A stretch of 41,138 bases of DNA, from positions 1 to 41,138 of the forward strand of contig JAJPIV010000046.1 of NCBI GenBank assembly GCA_021324595.1, in the 5' to 3' direction. The notes under the pieces are model-generated. The model was not told where the DNA came from. It made no database searches and was given only the letters and a program-made list of their open reading frames with translations. This document shows, one piece after another, positions 33,253 to 41,138 of this stretch (positions are counted from its first letter, which is position 1; each line of letters opens with the position of its first letter). A program made the position numbers and the translations under genes. The DNA comes from Actinomycetota bacterium. Its GTDB lineage: Bacteria > Actinomycetota > Actinomycetes > Streptosporangiales > Streptosporangiaceae.

Positions 33253-34016
33253 CGGCCCTCGCCCCCCGGCGCGCCACCGGGCGCGTCCGCCGCGGCACGG
33301 ATCGCCTCGCCGGCCGTGCGCGCGGCCCGCATCAGCGGCCGGCCCGCGAGGCCCGACCGGCGGCCCCGGCCGTCCGAGAGCAGCGCCGCGGTCCTCGGAT
33401 CGGCGGGCAGCACGCCGAGAACCGGGGCGCCGAGGGCGCCCGAGATCTCCGCCGCCGGCCGTCCCCGGTCGCCGACCAGGAGCAGCGCGAGGCGCTCCCT
33501 GCCGCCGAGCATCGCCGCCGCCATCTCCGCCCTGGGCCGCGCGGCGGCGACCTGCCTGAGCGATCTGCCCATCACCAGGACCGCCAGCGCCGAGCCGGAG
33601 ATCACGGCGGCGGGTGACTCGGCCCCGGCGCCGAGCCTGCCGCAGTCGGCGATCACGTCCGCGCCCTGCCCGGCGAGGGCTCCGGCGATCTGCGGCCAGG
33701 CCGGGGCCAGGCTCGGCGCCTCGCGCGGGTCGGCGATGCCCGCCAGGAACCGGCGCTGGCCGCTCTCGTCGAGCGGCAGAAGCTGGCCGGCCAGGCACCG
33801 GGCCGCGGCCGCCGGCCCGGCGGCGGCCTCCAGCGCGACGCCGAGCAGGCCGCGCGGCGCGGCCAGGTGCCCGGCGAACAGGCCGGGCAGCAGCGAGCCG
33901 CCCGCCGGGTCGCACTCGGCCAGGATGACGGGGACGGGCCAGGTCAGCGCGAGCGCGATGGCGGCGGTGGTGGCGCCGGGCGAGCCGCCCGGCGAGATCA
34001 GCGCGTAGCCGGTCAT
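33249..34016 (-). CDS. TadZ/CpaE-like MinD-family protein with degenerate P-loop
   Basis: This 255-residue protein begins MTGYALISPGGSPGATTAAI and continues VILAECDPAGGSLLPGLFAG, DVIADCGRLG and LALLLVGDRGRPAAEISGAL. The order is that of the ParA/MinD ATPases used by Tad systems to localise the pilus machine (TadZ/CpaE). The P-loop GGSPGATT lacks the canonical lysine, as in many actinobacterial relatives, so ATPase activity is uncertain. The start overlaps the upstream stop by one base (TGATG). Confidence 0.82.
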   Translation of the reverse strand: MTGYALISPGGSPGATTAAIALALTWPVPVILAECDPAGGSLLPGLFAGHLAAPRGLLGVALEAAAGPAAAARCLAGQLLPLDESGQRRFLAGIADPREAPSLAPAWPQIAGALAGQGADVIADCGRLGAGAESPAAVISGSALAVLVMGRSLRQVAAARPRAEMAAAMLGGRERLALLLVGDRGRPAAEISGALGAPVLGVLPADPRTAALLSDGRGRRSGLAGRPLMRAARTAGEAIRAAADAPGGAPGGEGR

Positions 34017-34732
34017 CAGGGTGCCCTCCTGGTCACGATCAGGGCGACCTGCCCGGTGGAGGCCTGCTCGGCGAGGGCCGCCCCGTCGGCGGCCGCCACG
34101 ATCACGTCGACCACCACGTAGCCGTCCGCGTCCGGCCCGGCGCTCACCGCCTCCACCACCCCCGCCACGGGCGCGATCAGGGCAGGCGGCGCCGACGAAC
34201 CCGGCTGCCCCTGCGCGCCCGGCGTGGCCACCACGAGCACCCGGTCCCCGGGCCCCAGCCCGCTCGCCGGGAGCAGGGACGGCCGCAGCCCGAGCGGGAC
34301 GAGCACCTGCCCGGGGCCGGGCGGGCGGAGCGCGCCGAGCTCGGCCGCGGTGAGCAGCATGCCCGGGTGCAGCGCCGTCCCGGCCACCTGGCCGATCACC
34401 TGGCGCAGCTGGGCCGCCGGGATGAGCTGAACCCCAGGGCCGGCCGCCACGCTGGCCACCCCGACGTCGCCTGCGGCGATCACGCCTCCGGCGGGCACGT
34501 TCGCGGTGGCGACCAGCACGGCCGCCCGGCGGTCGGCCGCGGTGTAGAGCGCGACGCTGCCCAGGACTCCCGCGCCGATCAGCGCGATGGCGAGCGCGAT
34601 CATCCCCGGGCGCCGCCGCCGTGGCAGCCGCGCGAGCCGGGCCGGCTCCCCGGCCGGCCACCGCGCCCCGTCGCGGGCCGGGCCCGGTCCTGGCTGCGGG
34701 TGGAAGGCGGTTCCTGCCGCCGGGGCGCTCAT
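34016..34732 (-). CDS. SAF-domain protein (CpaB/RcpC-like)
   Basis: This 238-residue protein has a Pro/Arg-rich cytoplasmic start, one TM helix (MIALAIALIGAGVLGSVALY, about 43-62) and an outer SAF domain (AVLVATANVPAGGVIAAGDV, TALHPGMLLTAAELG) followed by PLGLRPSLLPASGLGPGDRV. In didermic bacteria CpaB/RcpC works with the secretin. Here no secretin gene exists, as expected in a monoderm, so it may position the pilus at the wall. ATGA overlap with the previous gene. Confidence 0.85.
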   Translation of the reverse strand: MSAPAAGTAFHPQPGPGPARDGARWPAGEPARLARLPRRRRPGMIALAIALIGAGVLGSVALYTAADRRAAVLVATANVPAGGVIAAGDVGVASVAAGPGVQLIPAAQLRQVIGQVAGTALHPGMLLTAAELGALRPPGPGQVLVPLGLRPSLLPASGLGPGDRVLVVATPGAQGQPGSSAPPALIAPVAGVVEAVSAGPDADGYVVVDVIVAAADGAALAEQASTGQVALIVTRRAP

Positions 34733-35616
34733 GGCGTGGTCACCACCGCCTCGGCCTGGGCGACGCGCAGCGCGAACGCCGTCGCGGTCGTGTACCCGTT
34801 GGTGATCACGCCTCCGGCCCCGCCCGAGCCAGTCCAGCTGATCGTCCAGGTCACTGCCAGCCCGGCCTGATAGGCGTGGCCGGGCTGGCCGGCGGACGGC
34901 TGCTGGTAGGTGTACGAGCACGCGGTGGCCTGCGCGCTCACCGGGATCCTCGGGTTGAACGCGGTGCCCGGGCCCGGGCACGACACCGATCCGAGCCCGC
35001 CGCCAGGGACGAAGGTGATCCGCGTCGGCGCGGCCACGGCCGTCGCCCACACCGGGCCCGCGGCCACCGTGATCGAGACCTTCCGCCACCGCTGGCCGGG
35101 CACCCAGAACCACTCGGGCAGCCCAACCAGGCCCGGGCGGTTCCGGGGCGGAGCCGTCGCCGCCGGGAGCACCGGCACGGACAGCTCCCCGATCGCGATC
35201 TTCAGCAGGTCGACGGGGCTGATCGCCGGCCTGCCGGTGGACAGGCTCACCTGGATGAGCTGGCCTCCGGCCGGCCCCGGGTTGGGTCCCGGGCAGGTCA
35301 TGATGTCCCACTGGTAGCCCGGCGGCGGCGGGCCGACGCCCTCCCGCTGCAGGATGCTCGCGGGCGCCTTGATGAACGTGCAGGTGTACTTCGCCGATCC
35401 GGACGACCCGGGGCTCCCGCCGCTGCTGCTGCTGTAGACGCAGATCCAGGTGGTGCCGACCGGGTAGCACGATCCCTGCCCGGCCTGCCCGGCCCGGGCG
35501 GCGCCGGCCGGGCCGGCCACCGCGGCGGTCACCGCGGCCGCCGCCAGGATCGCCGCGGCGCCGCCGCTCAGCGCCCGCACGGCCGCACCACCGGCACCGC
35601 GCCAGTGACCAGCCAC
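34729..35616 (-). CDS. Secreted protein of the Tad operon
   Basis: This 295-residue protein has a signal peptide (LSGGAAAILAAAAVTAAVAG, cleavage near residue 41) and a mature region with six or seven Cys (SCYPVGTTWICVY, YTCTF, MTCPGPNP, VSCPGPGT, ACSYTY), suggesting disulfides. I know no function; such proteins regularly accompany actinobacterial tad genes. GTG 35616 overlaps the lipoprotein gene by 49 bases; GTG 35579, overlapping by 12, is an equally reasonable start. ATGA overlap at its end with the SAF gene. Confidence 0.72.
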   Translation of the reverse strand: MAGHWRGAGGAAVRALSGGAAAILAAAAVTAAVAGPAGAARAGQAGQGSCYPVGTTWICVYSSSSGGSPGSSGSAKYTCTFIKAPASILQREGVGPPPPGYQWDIMTCPGPNPGPAGGQLIQVSLSTGRPAISPVDLLKIAIGELSVPVLPAATAPPRNRPGLVGLPEWFWVPGQRWRKVSITVAAGPVWATAVAAPTRITFVPGGGLGSVSCPGPGTAFNPRIPVSAQATACSYTYQQPSAGQPGHAYQAGLAVTWTISWTGSGGAGGVITNGYTTATAFALRVAQAEAVVTTP

Positions 35617-36125
35617 CGCCCGTGCACGAGCGCCAGCGTGGTGATCAGGTACTCGTGCGACGGGCCCAGGCCGCCGACGAGCACGCCGGTCCGGCTGTCC
35701 TGGAACCCGGCGTGGCTCAGGTCGATGCAGTCATGCACCGCGGCCGTCCCCGGGCCGGTGAGCCTGACGCTCATGATGTGGAACTGCGGGCTGCCGTAGG
35801 CGATCTCGTCCTTGCGCCACAGCTGGCGCAGGCCCCGGATCAGCCCGGGCACCGCGGCACGCGGCACGTAGCCGGACAGGATCGCCCGTGCGCGGGCCGG
35901 GTCGCGCGAGTCGAGCGCATCGCTGGTCGCTCGCCAGTAGCCCTCGTACGCCGCGATCACCAGCTGGCGGACCGGCAACCTGGCCGCGGGACCGCCGGCG
36001 AGCTGGGCCGGCGACGGCTTCCTCGGCAACCTCACCGGGGCCGCTCCCGCGCCGCATCCGGCGGCCGCGGCGGCCGCTAGGGCGGCCGCCAGCAGGCGCG
36101 CCGCCGCTCGTGCGGAACTGTGCAT
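35568..36125 (-). CDS. Lipoprotein heading the Tad operon
   Basis: A 185-residue protein with signal peptide and lipobox AAAAAAGC (lipidated Cys24). The mature part (VIAAYEGYWRATSDALDSRD, later DCIDLSHAGFQDSRTGVLVG and LALVHGRWLVTGA) resembles the NTF2/SnoaL-like outer-surface domains often seen in actinobacterial lipoproteins. The ATG is preceded by GGGAGCGGGA. It is the first gene of the run of tightly packed minus-strand tad genes and so marks the operon promoter region. Likely anchored outside the membrane next to the pilus base. Confidence 0.8.
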   Translation of the reverse strand: MHSSARAAARLLAAALAAAAAAGCGAGAAPVRLPRKPSPAQLAGGPAARLPVRQLVIAAYEGYWRATSDALDSRDPARARAILSGYVPRAAVPGLIRGLRQLWRKDEIAYGSPQFHIMSVRLTGPGTAAVHDCIDLSHAGFQDSRTGVLVGGLGPSHEYLITTLALVHGRWLVTGAVPVVRPCGR

Positions 36126-36193
36126 TCCCGCTCCCTTGGGGATCGGGCCCCGCGCGCGGCAGGTCCTGGGCCGCGGCCCGGGCGCGGGGGGCC

Positions 36194-36233
36194 ATGTGTG
36201 CCGGGACTACATGCGTGCCGGGACTATAGGCCC
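36194..36233. promoter_or_regulatory. 17-bp tandem repeat containing a mycobacterial-form DevR box
   Basis: ATGTGTGCCGGGACTAC (36194-36210) and ATGCGTGCCGGGACTAT (36211-36227) match at 15 of 17 positions. The second runs into GGGACTATAGGCCC (36220-36233), 13 of 14 positions of the mycobacterial DosR consensus GGGACTWWAGTCCC. On the minus strand TATAGT and TGTAGT could also serve as -10 elements. The element lies 69-108 bases upstream of the Tad operon and about 150-190 upstream of the SARP gene. Confidence 0.5.
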
Positions 36234-36383
36234 GGCACCGTGAGCGGCCGGTGATCCGGGCGTGAACCGGCCCGGGATGCCGGGCGCGCCGGGCGACGCC
36301 CGCCGCGGTCGGGCCACCCCGCCCGCGCCGCGTCACTACGATGGTGCCCGCGTCCCACCCGATCCGAGTGCGGGGAGATGCCG

Positions 36384-38369
36384 ATGCGATTCGCGGTGCT
36401 CGGGCCCTTGGAGATCACCGACGACCACGGGGCGCGCGTGCCGGTCACCCGGAGGCTGCACCGGGCGATGCTGGCGACGCTGCTGCTCCGCGCCGGGCAG
36501 CCGTGCTCGCAGGCCGAGCTCGCCGCCGCGATCTGGGGTGACGATCCCCCGCAGCGACCCGACCTGTCATTACGCACCTGCGTCTACGGCCTGCGCCGGC
36601 TGCTGCCCGATCCGGCCAGGCTCCGCACCCACCCCTGCGGGTACCTCATCGACGTCGCGCCCGGCGAGCTGGACCTGGCGGAGTTCCGCGACCTGGCGAG
36701 CCTGGGCCGGCAGGCTCTCGACGACGGCGACCCGGCCGGCGCGGCCGACGCCCTGGGCCGCGCGCTCTCGCTGTGGCGCGAGCCTGCGCTGGCCGACCTG
36801 CCCGACCACGCCGCCCGGGAGCGCCTGATCGGCCACCGCAGGGACGCGCTCGAGGCACTGATCGACGCCAGGCTGGCGCTCGGGCTCCACCGGCAGGTGC
36901 TGCCCGAGCTGCGCGGCATCGTGGCAGCGGAGCCGCCACGCGAGCACGCCTGGGCCCAGCTGATGCTCGCGCTCTACCGCTGCGGCGCGCGCGCCGAGGC
37001 GCTCGCCGCGTTCGGCAGGTTGCGGATGACGCTGGTCCGGGCCTACGGGATCGAGCCCGGGCCCGAGCTGCAGGACCTGCACCAGCGGGTGCTCGCCGAC
37101 GACCCGGCCCTGCTGATCCCGGCCGCCGGCGGCGGCGAGGCGGGCGCGGGACCGGGCCGGCAGCCACGGCCATGCCAGCTTCCGCCGACGCTCCCCGACT
37201 TCACCGGGCGCACCGCCGAGCTGGCCCTGGTGCGGGCCCGGCTCACCGCCGCCGTGCGGTCTGCGGCGGTCCCGGTCACGGTGCTGACCGGCATGCCGGG
37301 AGCCGGCAAGACCGCGCTGGCGGTCCACGCGGCTCACCAGGCCAGGCCGGACTTCCCCGACGGCCAGCTCTATGCCTGCATGGACGCGGACGGTCAGGCG
37401 CGTGACCCGCACGCGGTGCTCGCCGAGTTCCTGCGCGCCCTCGGCGTGCCGCCGGCCGAGATGCCCCCCGGCCGGCCCGAGCGCGAGGCGCTCTACCGGT
37501 CCGTGCTGGCGGGACGGCGGGTGCTCGTGGTCGCCGACGGCGCGCGGGCGGCCGCGCAGGTCCGCCCGCTGGTTCCCGGCACGCCTGGCTCCGCGGTCCT
37601 GGTCACCAGCCGGGCTCGGCTGGCCGGCCTGGACGGCGCCCGGCTCGTCGATGTCGGCGCCCTGGCGCCGGAGGATTCGGTGAGGCTGCTCACCACGCTC
37701 GGCAGCCGGGCGGCCGGCGAGGAGGCCGGGGAGCCGGCGGAGCCCGCGGGCCCAGCCGCCGCCTCCCCCGGCCATCGGCCCCCCGGCGGGGACTGGGCGG
37801 CGGCTGCGATGGCGGTGGCGCAGGCCTGCGGGCACCTCCCGCTGGCCCTGCGCATAGCCGGCACGCGGCTCGCCGACGAGCCTGGCCTGACGCCGGCCGC
37901 GCTCGCGGCCAGCCTGGCCGACGAGGACCGGTGCCTTGCCGAGCTCGCCTCCGGCGAGGCGTCGGTGGGCGCCAGGATCGCCCAGGCGGCCGGCTCGGCG
38001 GGGGATGCCGCCCGGCGGGCGCTGGCCCTGCTCGCCGTCGCCGGGCCCGGTGACCTGCCCGAGTCCCTCGCCGCCACCATGTTCGACGGGCCGGGAGGGC
38101 GCGCTGCGATCCGGGCGCTGATCGATGCTGGCCTGCTGAGCCGGGTGGCTGGAGAGCCGGCGGGATCCGGGAGGAGCCGCGTCTCCTACCGGATGCACCC
38201 GCTGGTGCGCGCCTATGCCAGGCTGGTGCTCGCCGCCGCGGAGCCCGGCCCGACCGGCTGGGCGACCGGGCGGCTGCTCGCTTCGGGCTGGCTCAGCCTG
38301 GCCCGCGCCCGGGACGGGAGGGCCGTTCGCTGGCCGCCGGATGAGCCGTCCATCGCCCGCCGGCCGTGA
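36384..38369 (+). CDS. AfsR/SARP-type regulator with NB-ARC domain
   Basis: A 661-residue regulator. An OmpR-like DNA-binding domain (MRFAVLGPLEITDDHGARVP, about 1-93, with LRTCVYGLRRLLPD) is followed by BTAD (about 97-240: LDLAEFRDLASLGRQAL, YRCGARAEALAAFGRLR) and an NB-ARC STAND ATPase (Walker A GMPGAGKTALAVHA, 303-316; sensor-like SAVLVTSRARL; ACGHLPLALRIAGTRLADEP). The C-terminal TPR array of AfsR is missing, so it may lack that ligand domain. ATG 36384 is chosen over 36378 because GGGGAG is then six bases away. It is divergent from the Tad operon and may regulate it or a pathway elsewhere. Confidence 0.9.
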   Translation: MRFAVLGPLEITDDHGARVPVTRRLHRAMLATLLLRAGQPCSQAELAAAIWGDDPPQRPDLSLRTCVYGLRRLLPDPARLRTHPCGYLIDVAPGELDLAEFRDLASLGRQALDDGDPAGAADALGRALSLWREPALADLPDHAARERLIGHRRDALEALIDARLALGLHRQVLPELRGIVAAEPPREHAWAQLMLALYRCGARAEALAAFGRLRMTLVRAYGIEPGPELQDLHQRVLADDPALLIPAAGGGEAGAGPGRQPRPCQLPPTLPDFTGRTAELALVRARLTAAVRSAAVPVTVLTGMPGAGKTALAVHAAHQARPDFPDGQLYACMDADGQARDPHAVLAEFLRALGVPPAEMPPGRPEREALYRSVLAGRRVLVVADGARAAAQVRPLVPGTPGSAVLVTSRARLAGLDGARLVDVGALAPEDSVRLLTTLGSRAAGEEAGEPAEPAGPAAASPGHRPPGGDWAAAAMAVAQACGHLPLALRIAGTRLADEPGLTPAALAASLADEDRCLAELASGEASVGARIAQAAGSAGDAARRALALLAVAGPGDLPESLAATMFDGPGGRAAIRALIDAGLLSRVAGEPAGSGRSRVSYRMHPLVRAYARLVLAAAEPGPTGWATGRLLASGWLSLARARDGRAVRWPPDEPSIARRP

Positions 38370-38446
38370 GGCGGCGATCCCGGCCGGCCCGGGGCATCCG
38401 CGGCGTTCGGGGCGCACCCGGCCGCAGGCGGCGGGAGACTGGGACC

Positions 38447-39445
38447 ATGCGGTACCTGAACATCCCCACCGCCAAGAAGATCTCCAAGATCGGGCTCGGG
38501 ACCTGGCAGTTCGGGTCGAGTGCCTGGGGATACGGCGCGGAGTACGCCGGCTCGGAGGCGCGGGCGATCGTCCGCCGTGCGCTTGAGGTCGGCATCACGC
38601 TGTTCGACACCGCCGAGGTCTACGGCCTGGGGCGCAGCGAGCGGATCCTCGGGCAGGCCCTCGGCGACGACATCGGCTCGGTGTTCCTCGCCACGAAGAT
38701 CCTGCCGGTCTGGCCGGTCGCCGCGGTCGTCCAGCAGCGCGCCGTGGCGAGCGCGCATCGCCTCGGCGCCCGGCGGATCGATCTCTATCAGGTCCACCAG
38801 CCCAACCCCGCCGTGCGGGACGGCACGACCATGCGGGGCATGCGGGCGCTGCAGCGGATCGGGCTGGTCGGCGAGGTCGGCGTCAGCAACTACCCGCTGC
38901 GCCGGTGGCAGGCGGCCGAGGCGGCCCTCGGCGGGCGGGTGCTGTCCAACCAGGTGCGCTACAGCCTGGTCGCCCGCGCCCCGGAACGGGAGCTGCTGCC
39001 GTTCGCCGAGGCGAACAACCGGGTCATCATCGCCTACAGCCCGCTCGCCCAGGGCCTGCTCGCCGGCGGCTTCCATCAGGGAAGGCGCCCCGCCAACCGG
39101 GTCAGGATCACCAACCCGCTGTTCCTGCCGGAGAACCTGGACCGCGCCGCCGGCCTGACCGCCGCGCTCCGCGAGGTCGCGGAGGCCCACTCGGCCACCC
39201 CCGCGCAGATCGCACTGGCCTGGGTGCTGCGGCACCCGGCGGTGGTCGCGATCCCGGGGGCATCGAGCGTCGCGCAGCTGGAGAGCAACGCCGCCGCCGC
39301 CGAGATCGACCTGACCGACGCCGAGCACGCGGCGCTGCGGGAGGCTGCCGAGAGATTCGAGCCGGTTCGCGGGCCGGCTGTCGTCCCCGGGCTGATCCGG
39401 TCCCGGATGCGCGGCCGCCAGCCCGGCAGCCGGCAGCCGGCTTAG
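38447..39445 (+). CDS. Aldo/keto reductase
   Basis: This 332-residue protein has the full AKR catalytic tetrad: Asp54 and Tyr59 in LFDTAEVYG, Lys84 in LATKI and His117 in LYQVHQ. The NADPH-binding end reads LRHPAVVAIPGASSVAQLES. KIGLGTWQFGSSAWGYG at the start and VGEVGVSNY are also typical. It should reduce an aldehyde or ketone with NADPH in the cytoplasm; the substrate is not predictable. The ATG follows GGGAG at longer-than-ideal spacing. It lies 77 bases after the SARP gene, perhaps in the same transcript, and converges on the amidase. Confidence 0.93.
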   Translation: MRYLNIPTAKKISKIGLGTWQFGSSAWGYGAEYAGSEARAIVRRALEVGITLFDTAEVYGLGRSERILGQALGDDIGSVFLATKILPVWPVAAVVQQRAVASAHRLGARRIDLYQVHQPNPAVRDGTTMRGMRALQRIGLVGEVGVSNYPLRRWQAAEAALGGRVLSNQVRYSLVARAPERELLPFAEANNRVIIAYSPLAQGLLAGGFHQGRRPANRVRITNPLFLPENLDRAAGLTAALREVAEAHSATPAQIALAWVLRHPAVVAIPGASSVAQLESNAAAAEIDLTDAEHAALREAAERFEPVRGPAVVPGLIRSRMRGRQPGSRQPA

Positions 39446-39516
39446 CCGGGCGGCCAGCCAGCTGGGAGCAGCCGGGCGGGGGGGCCGGCCGCCGGCGCCG
39501 CGGCCCGTTCGCCAGT

Positions 39517-41031
39517 TCAGCCGGCGAGCCCGGGGGGCGTCCGGCCGTGCCCGGTCGCCGCCTCGAACGCGCTGGCCAGCGCCAGCAGGTCCCACTCGCC
39601 GCGGCGGCGGCCCACCAGCTGCAGGCCGACGGGCAGTCCTTCCTCGGTGAATCCGGCCGGGACGCTGACCGCGGGCAGGCCGGTGACCGAGATCAGGTAC
39701 GCGCTGGCCATCCAGTCCAGGTAGGTGCGCTGCGGCACCCCGTCGATCTCGTGCACCCAGTCGAGGCCGGCGTCGAAGGGCGCGACCTGGGTGGCCGGGC
39801 AGGCCAGCACGTCGAACTCGGCGAAGAACGCGCTCACCCGGTCGGCCACGGCTGCCCGGAGCGCGGTCGCCCGGGCCAGGTCCGCGGTGGTCAGCTCAAG
39901 GCCGCGGCGGACGTTCCAGGCGACGTTGGGCCCCACCTGGCCGGGGTGCTCGCGCAGCAGCGGGCCGAACCAGGCCGCGAAGCGGAACGCGCGCCAGGTC
40001 CGGAACGCCTCGTCCGCGCCGGACAGGTCGGGCTCGGCGTCGGCCACCGCGCAGCCGAGGCCGGCGAGCGCCTGCCTGGCCCGCGCGAGCACCGCCCGGA
40101 CCGCCGGCTCGACGGGCAGCCCGAGGTCGGCGCTCCAGGCGACCCGCACCCGGGCGGGGTCGCGGTCGAGCAGCCGCAGCACGTCGGCGGGGCGGGCCAG
40201 CGAGGGCGGCGGGGCATCGAGGGCCAGCGGCACCCTCGGGTCCGGCCCGGACAGGACCGCCAGAAGCAGCGCGGCGTCCGCGACCGTGCGCGCCATCGGC
40301 CCGGACACGCTCATGGTGTCCGCATCGTCGCGGAACGGCCAGTCGGGCACCCGCCCCGGCGCGGGCCGCAGCCCCACGACGTTGCAGAAGCTCGCCGGGT
40401 TCCGCAGCGAGCCGCCGAGGTCGCTGCCGTCGGCCAGGCAGATCATCCGGGCAGCGAGCGCGGCAGCGGCCCCGCCGCTGCTGCCCCCCGCGCTGCGGGA
40501 CAGGTCGTACGGGTTCCTGGTCACGCCGAAGACCGCGTTGACGGTATGGGAGCCCGCGCCGAACTCGGGCGTGTTGGTCTTGCCGACGCTGATCGCCCCG
40601 GCCCGCTTCATCCGCTCGACGACCAGGCAGTCGCGGTCGGGCACGTTCCGCGCGAAGATCGGCGAGCCGTAGGTGGTCCGCACCCCGGCGGTCTCGGCCA
40701 GGTCCTTGTGCGCGACCGGCAGGCCGTGCAGCAGGCCGGGCTCCTGGCCGCGCGCGAGCGCCTCATCCGCGGCCGCGGCGCCGTCCATCGCCAGACCGAA
40801 GCAGCGGGTCACGATCGCGTTGATGGCCGGGTCGACGGCCTCGATCCGCTCGATGTGGGCGGCGATCACCTCTCGCGCGGACACTTCCCGGTCCCGGAGC
40901 AGCTGCGCCAGCACGATCGCGTCCAGCGCGCACAGGCCGGCCGCGGGCTCGCCTCGGGGTCTCACCGTCACATCATCGCCAGCGCGGGCACGCACCGCCA
41001 TCCGGGACGGCCCGTCACCGGGTACGGTCAT
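39517..41031 (-). CDS. Amidase-signature family hydrolase
   Basis: This 504-residue enzyme has the Ser-cisSer-Lys triad of the amidase signature family: Lys109 in GLPVAHKDL, the serines of SAGGSSGGAAAALAA (Ser184/185) and nucleophile Ser208 in DGSDLGGSLRNPA. GKTNTPEFGAGSHTVN is also conserved. It hydrolyses an amide to acid and ammonia; substrate unknown, and no gatB or gatC neighbour points to tRNA amidation. ATG 41031 abuts the 20-bp tandem repeats and has no clear ribosome site; ATG 41001 and GTG 40971 are alternatives, and family similarity starts near residue 34. Confidence 0.92.
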   Translation of the reverse strand: MTVPGDGPSRMAVRARAGDDVTVRPRGEPAAGLCALDAIVLAQLLRDREVSAREVIAAHIERIEAVDPAINAIVTRCFGLAMDGAAAADEALARGQEPGLLHGLPVAHKDLAETAGVRTTYGSPIFARNVPDRDCLVVERMKRAGAISVGKTNTPEFGAGSHTVNAVFGVTRNPYDLSRSAGGSSGGAAAALAARMICLADGSDLGGSLRNPASFCNVVGLRPAPGRVPDWPFRDDADTMSVSGPMARTVADAALLLAVLSGPDPRVPLALDAPPPSLARPADVLRLLDRDPARVRVAWSADLGLPVEPAVRAVLARARQALAGLGCAVADAEPDLSGADEAFRTWRAFRFAAWFGPLLREHPGQVGPNVAWNVRRGLELTTADLARATALRAAVADRVSAFFAEFDVLACPATQVAPFDAGLDWVHEIDGVPQRTYLDWMASAYLISVTGLPAVSVPAGFTEEGLPVGLQLVGRRRGEWDLLALASAFEAATGHGRTPPGLAG

Positions 41032-41138
41032 GCCAGGGCGCGGGACCGCCGGCCAGGGCGCGGGACCGCCGGCCAGGGCGCGGGACCGCCGGCCAGGGCG
41101 CGGGACCGCCGGCCAGGGCGCGGGACCGCCGGCCAGGG
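41032..41138. repeat. 20-bp tandem repeat, at least five copies, reaching window end
   Basis: The unit CGGGACCGCCGGCCAGGGCG is repeated head to tail without visible mismatch from 41041 (preceded by a partial copy GCCAGGGCG) to the last base, about 5.3 units. It lies immediately upstream of the amidase ATG. It has no spacers, so it is not a CRISPR array. The frame of the amidase stays open through it. Total copy number is cut by the window edge. Confidence 0.95.

Noticed and set aside
38441-38456. GGGACCATGCGGTACC as a DevR box at the aldo/keto reductase start
   Set aside because: It overlaps the start codon and coding sequence and the half-site spacing is four instead of two; most likely chance.
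41032-41138. CRISPR array
   Set aside because: The repeat units are directly adjacent with no spacers and no cas genes are present.
41041-41138. Array of DevR boxes in the 20-bp repeat (GGGACCGCCGGCC)
   Set aside because: Only the left half GGGACC matches and the spacing to GGCC is wrong by one base; GGGACC is common in DNA this GC-rich.

Overview
The window is very GC-rich DNA with GTG starts, GTGA/ATGA gene overlaps and actinobacterial gene families throughout (NarL-type DevR with GAF kinase DevS, SARP/AfsR regulators, a secretin-free Tad locus, Acg-type nitroreductases). It comes from a high-GC actinomycete. I cannot name the genus from the sequence. No rRNA, tRNA, transposase or CRISPR array was seen.

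Layout. 1-2240 (minus): 5' part of homoserine dehydrogenase behind an AMP-forming acyl-CoA synthetase. 2641-3665 (plus): a two-gene membrane cassette. 3797-8805: stress/metabolic block with two universal stress proteins, a PPOX-fold flavin-reductase-like protein, a GNAT fused to an ADP-forming acyl-CoA synthetase, and a CopD-like membrane protein. 8841-10907 (minus): an OmpR-type two-component system. It is divergent from 11037-14898 (plus), a translationally coupled electron-transfer operon (single-TM protein, ApbE, ferric-reductase-like b-haem membrane protein, NuoF-like flavoprotein, single-cluster ferredoxin). The shared intergenic region holds three hexamers at an exact 11-bp period, a likely operator. 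14906-17659 (minus): a stand-alone cytochrome b and a two-TM protein. 17884-20427: devS (plus) and devR (minus), convergent. 20548-22773 (minus): two Acg-like nitroreductases. 23089-24180 (plus): a secreted propeller-like protein, then a decayed DNA-polymerase fragment. 24662-36125 (minus): a Tad/Flp pilus operon, from a lipoprotein and secreted protein through SAF/CpaB-like, TadZ-like, TadA, TadB, TadC, Flp pilin and TadE/G proteins to a 1144-residue LysM-BTAD protein. 36384 onward: an AfsR-type regulator, an aldo/keto reductase, an amidase, and a 20-bp tandem repeat running off the window end.

The unifying theme is a hypoxia/dormancy island. The DevS and DevR homologues are strong. Palindromes of the form GGGACC-N2-GGTCCC lie upstream of one usp gene, the PPOX/GNAT-ACS pair, the cytochrome b, the 197-residue membrane protein plus devS, and both Acg-like genes. 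One (16953-16966) is a perfect palindrome. A further site closer to the mycobacterial form (GGGACTATAGGCCC, 36220-36233) lies between the Tad operon and the SARP gene, so pilus expression may also respond to DevR.

Most novel candidates: (i) the DevR-box-linked cytochrome b, which has four haem-ligand histidines but no visible Qo PEWY motif and no Rieske or cytochrome c neighbour, with its membrane companion; (ii) the ApbE-linked electron-transfer operon, whose first protein lacks an FMN-binding domain although an FMN transferase is encoded; (iii) the LysM-BTAD fusion ending the pilus operon.
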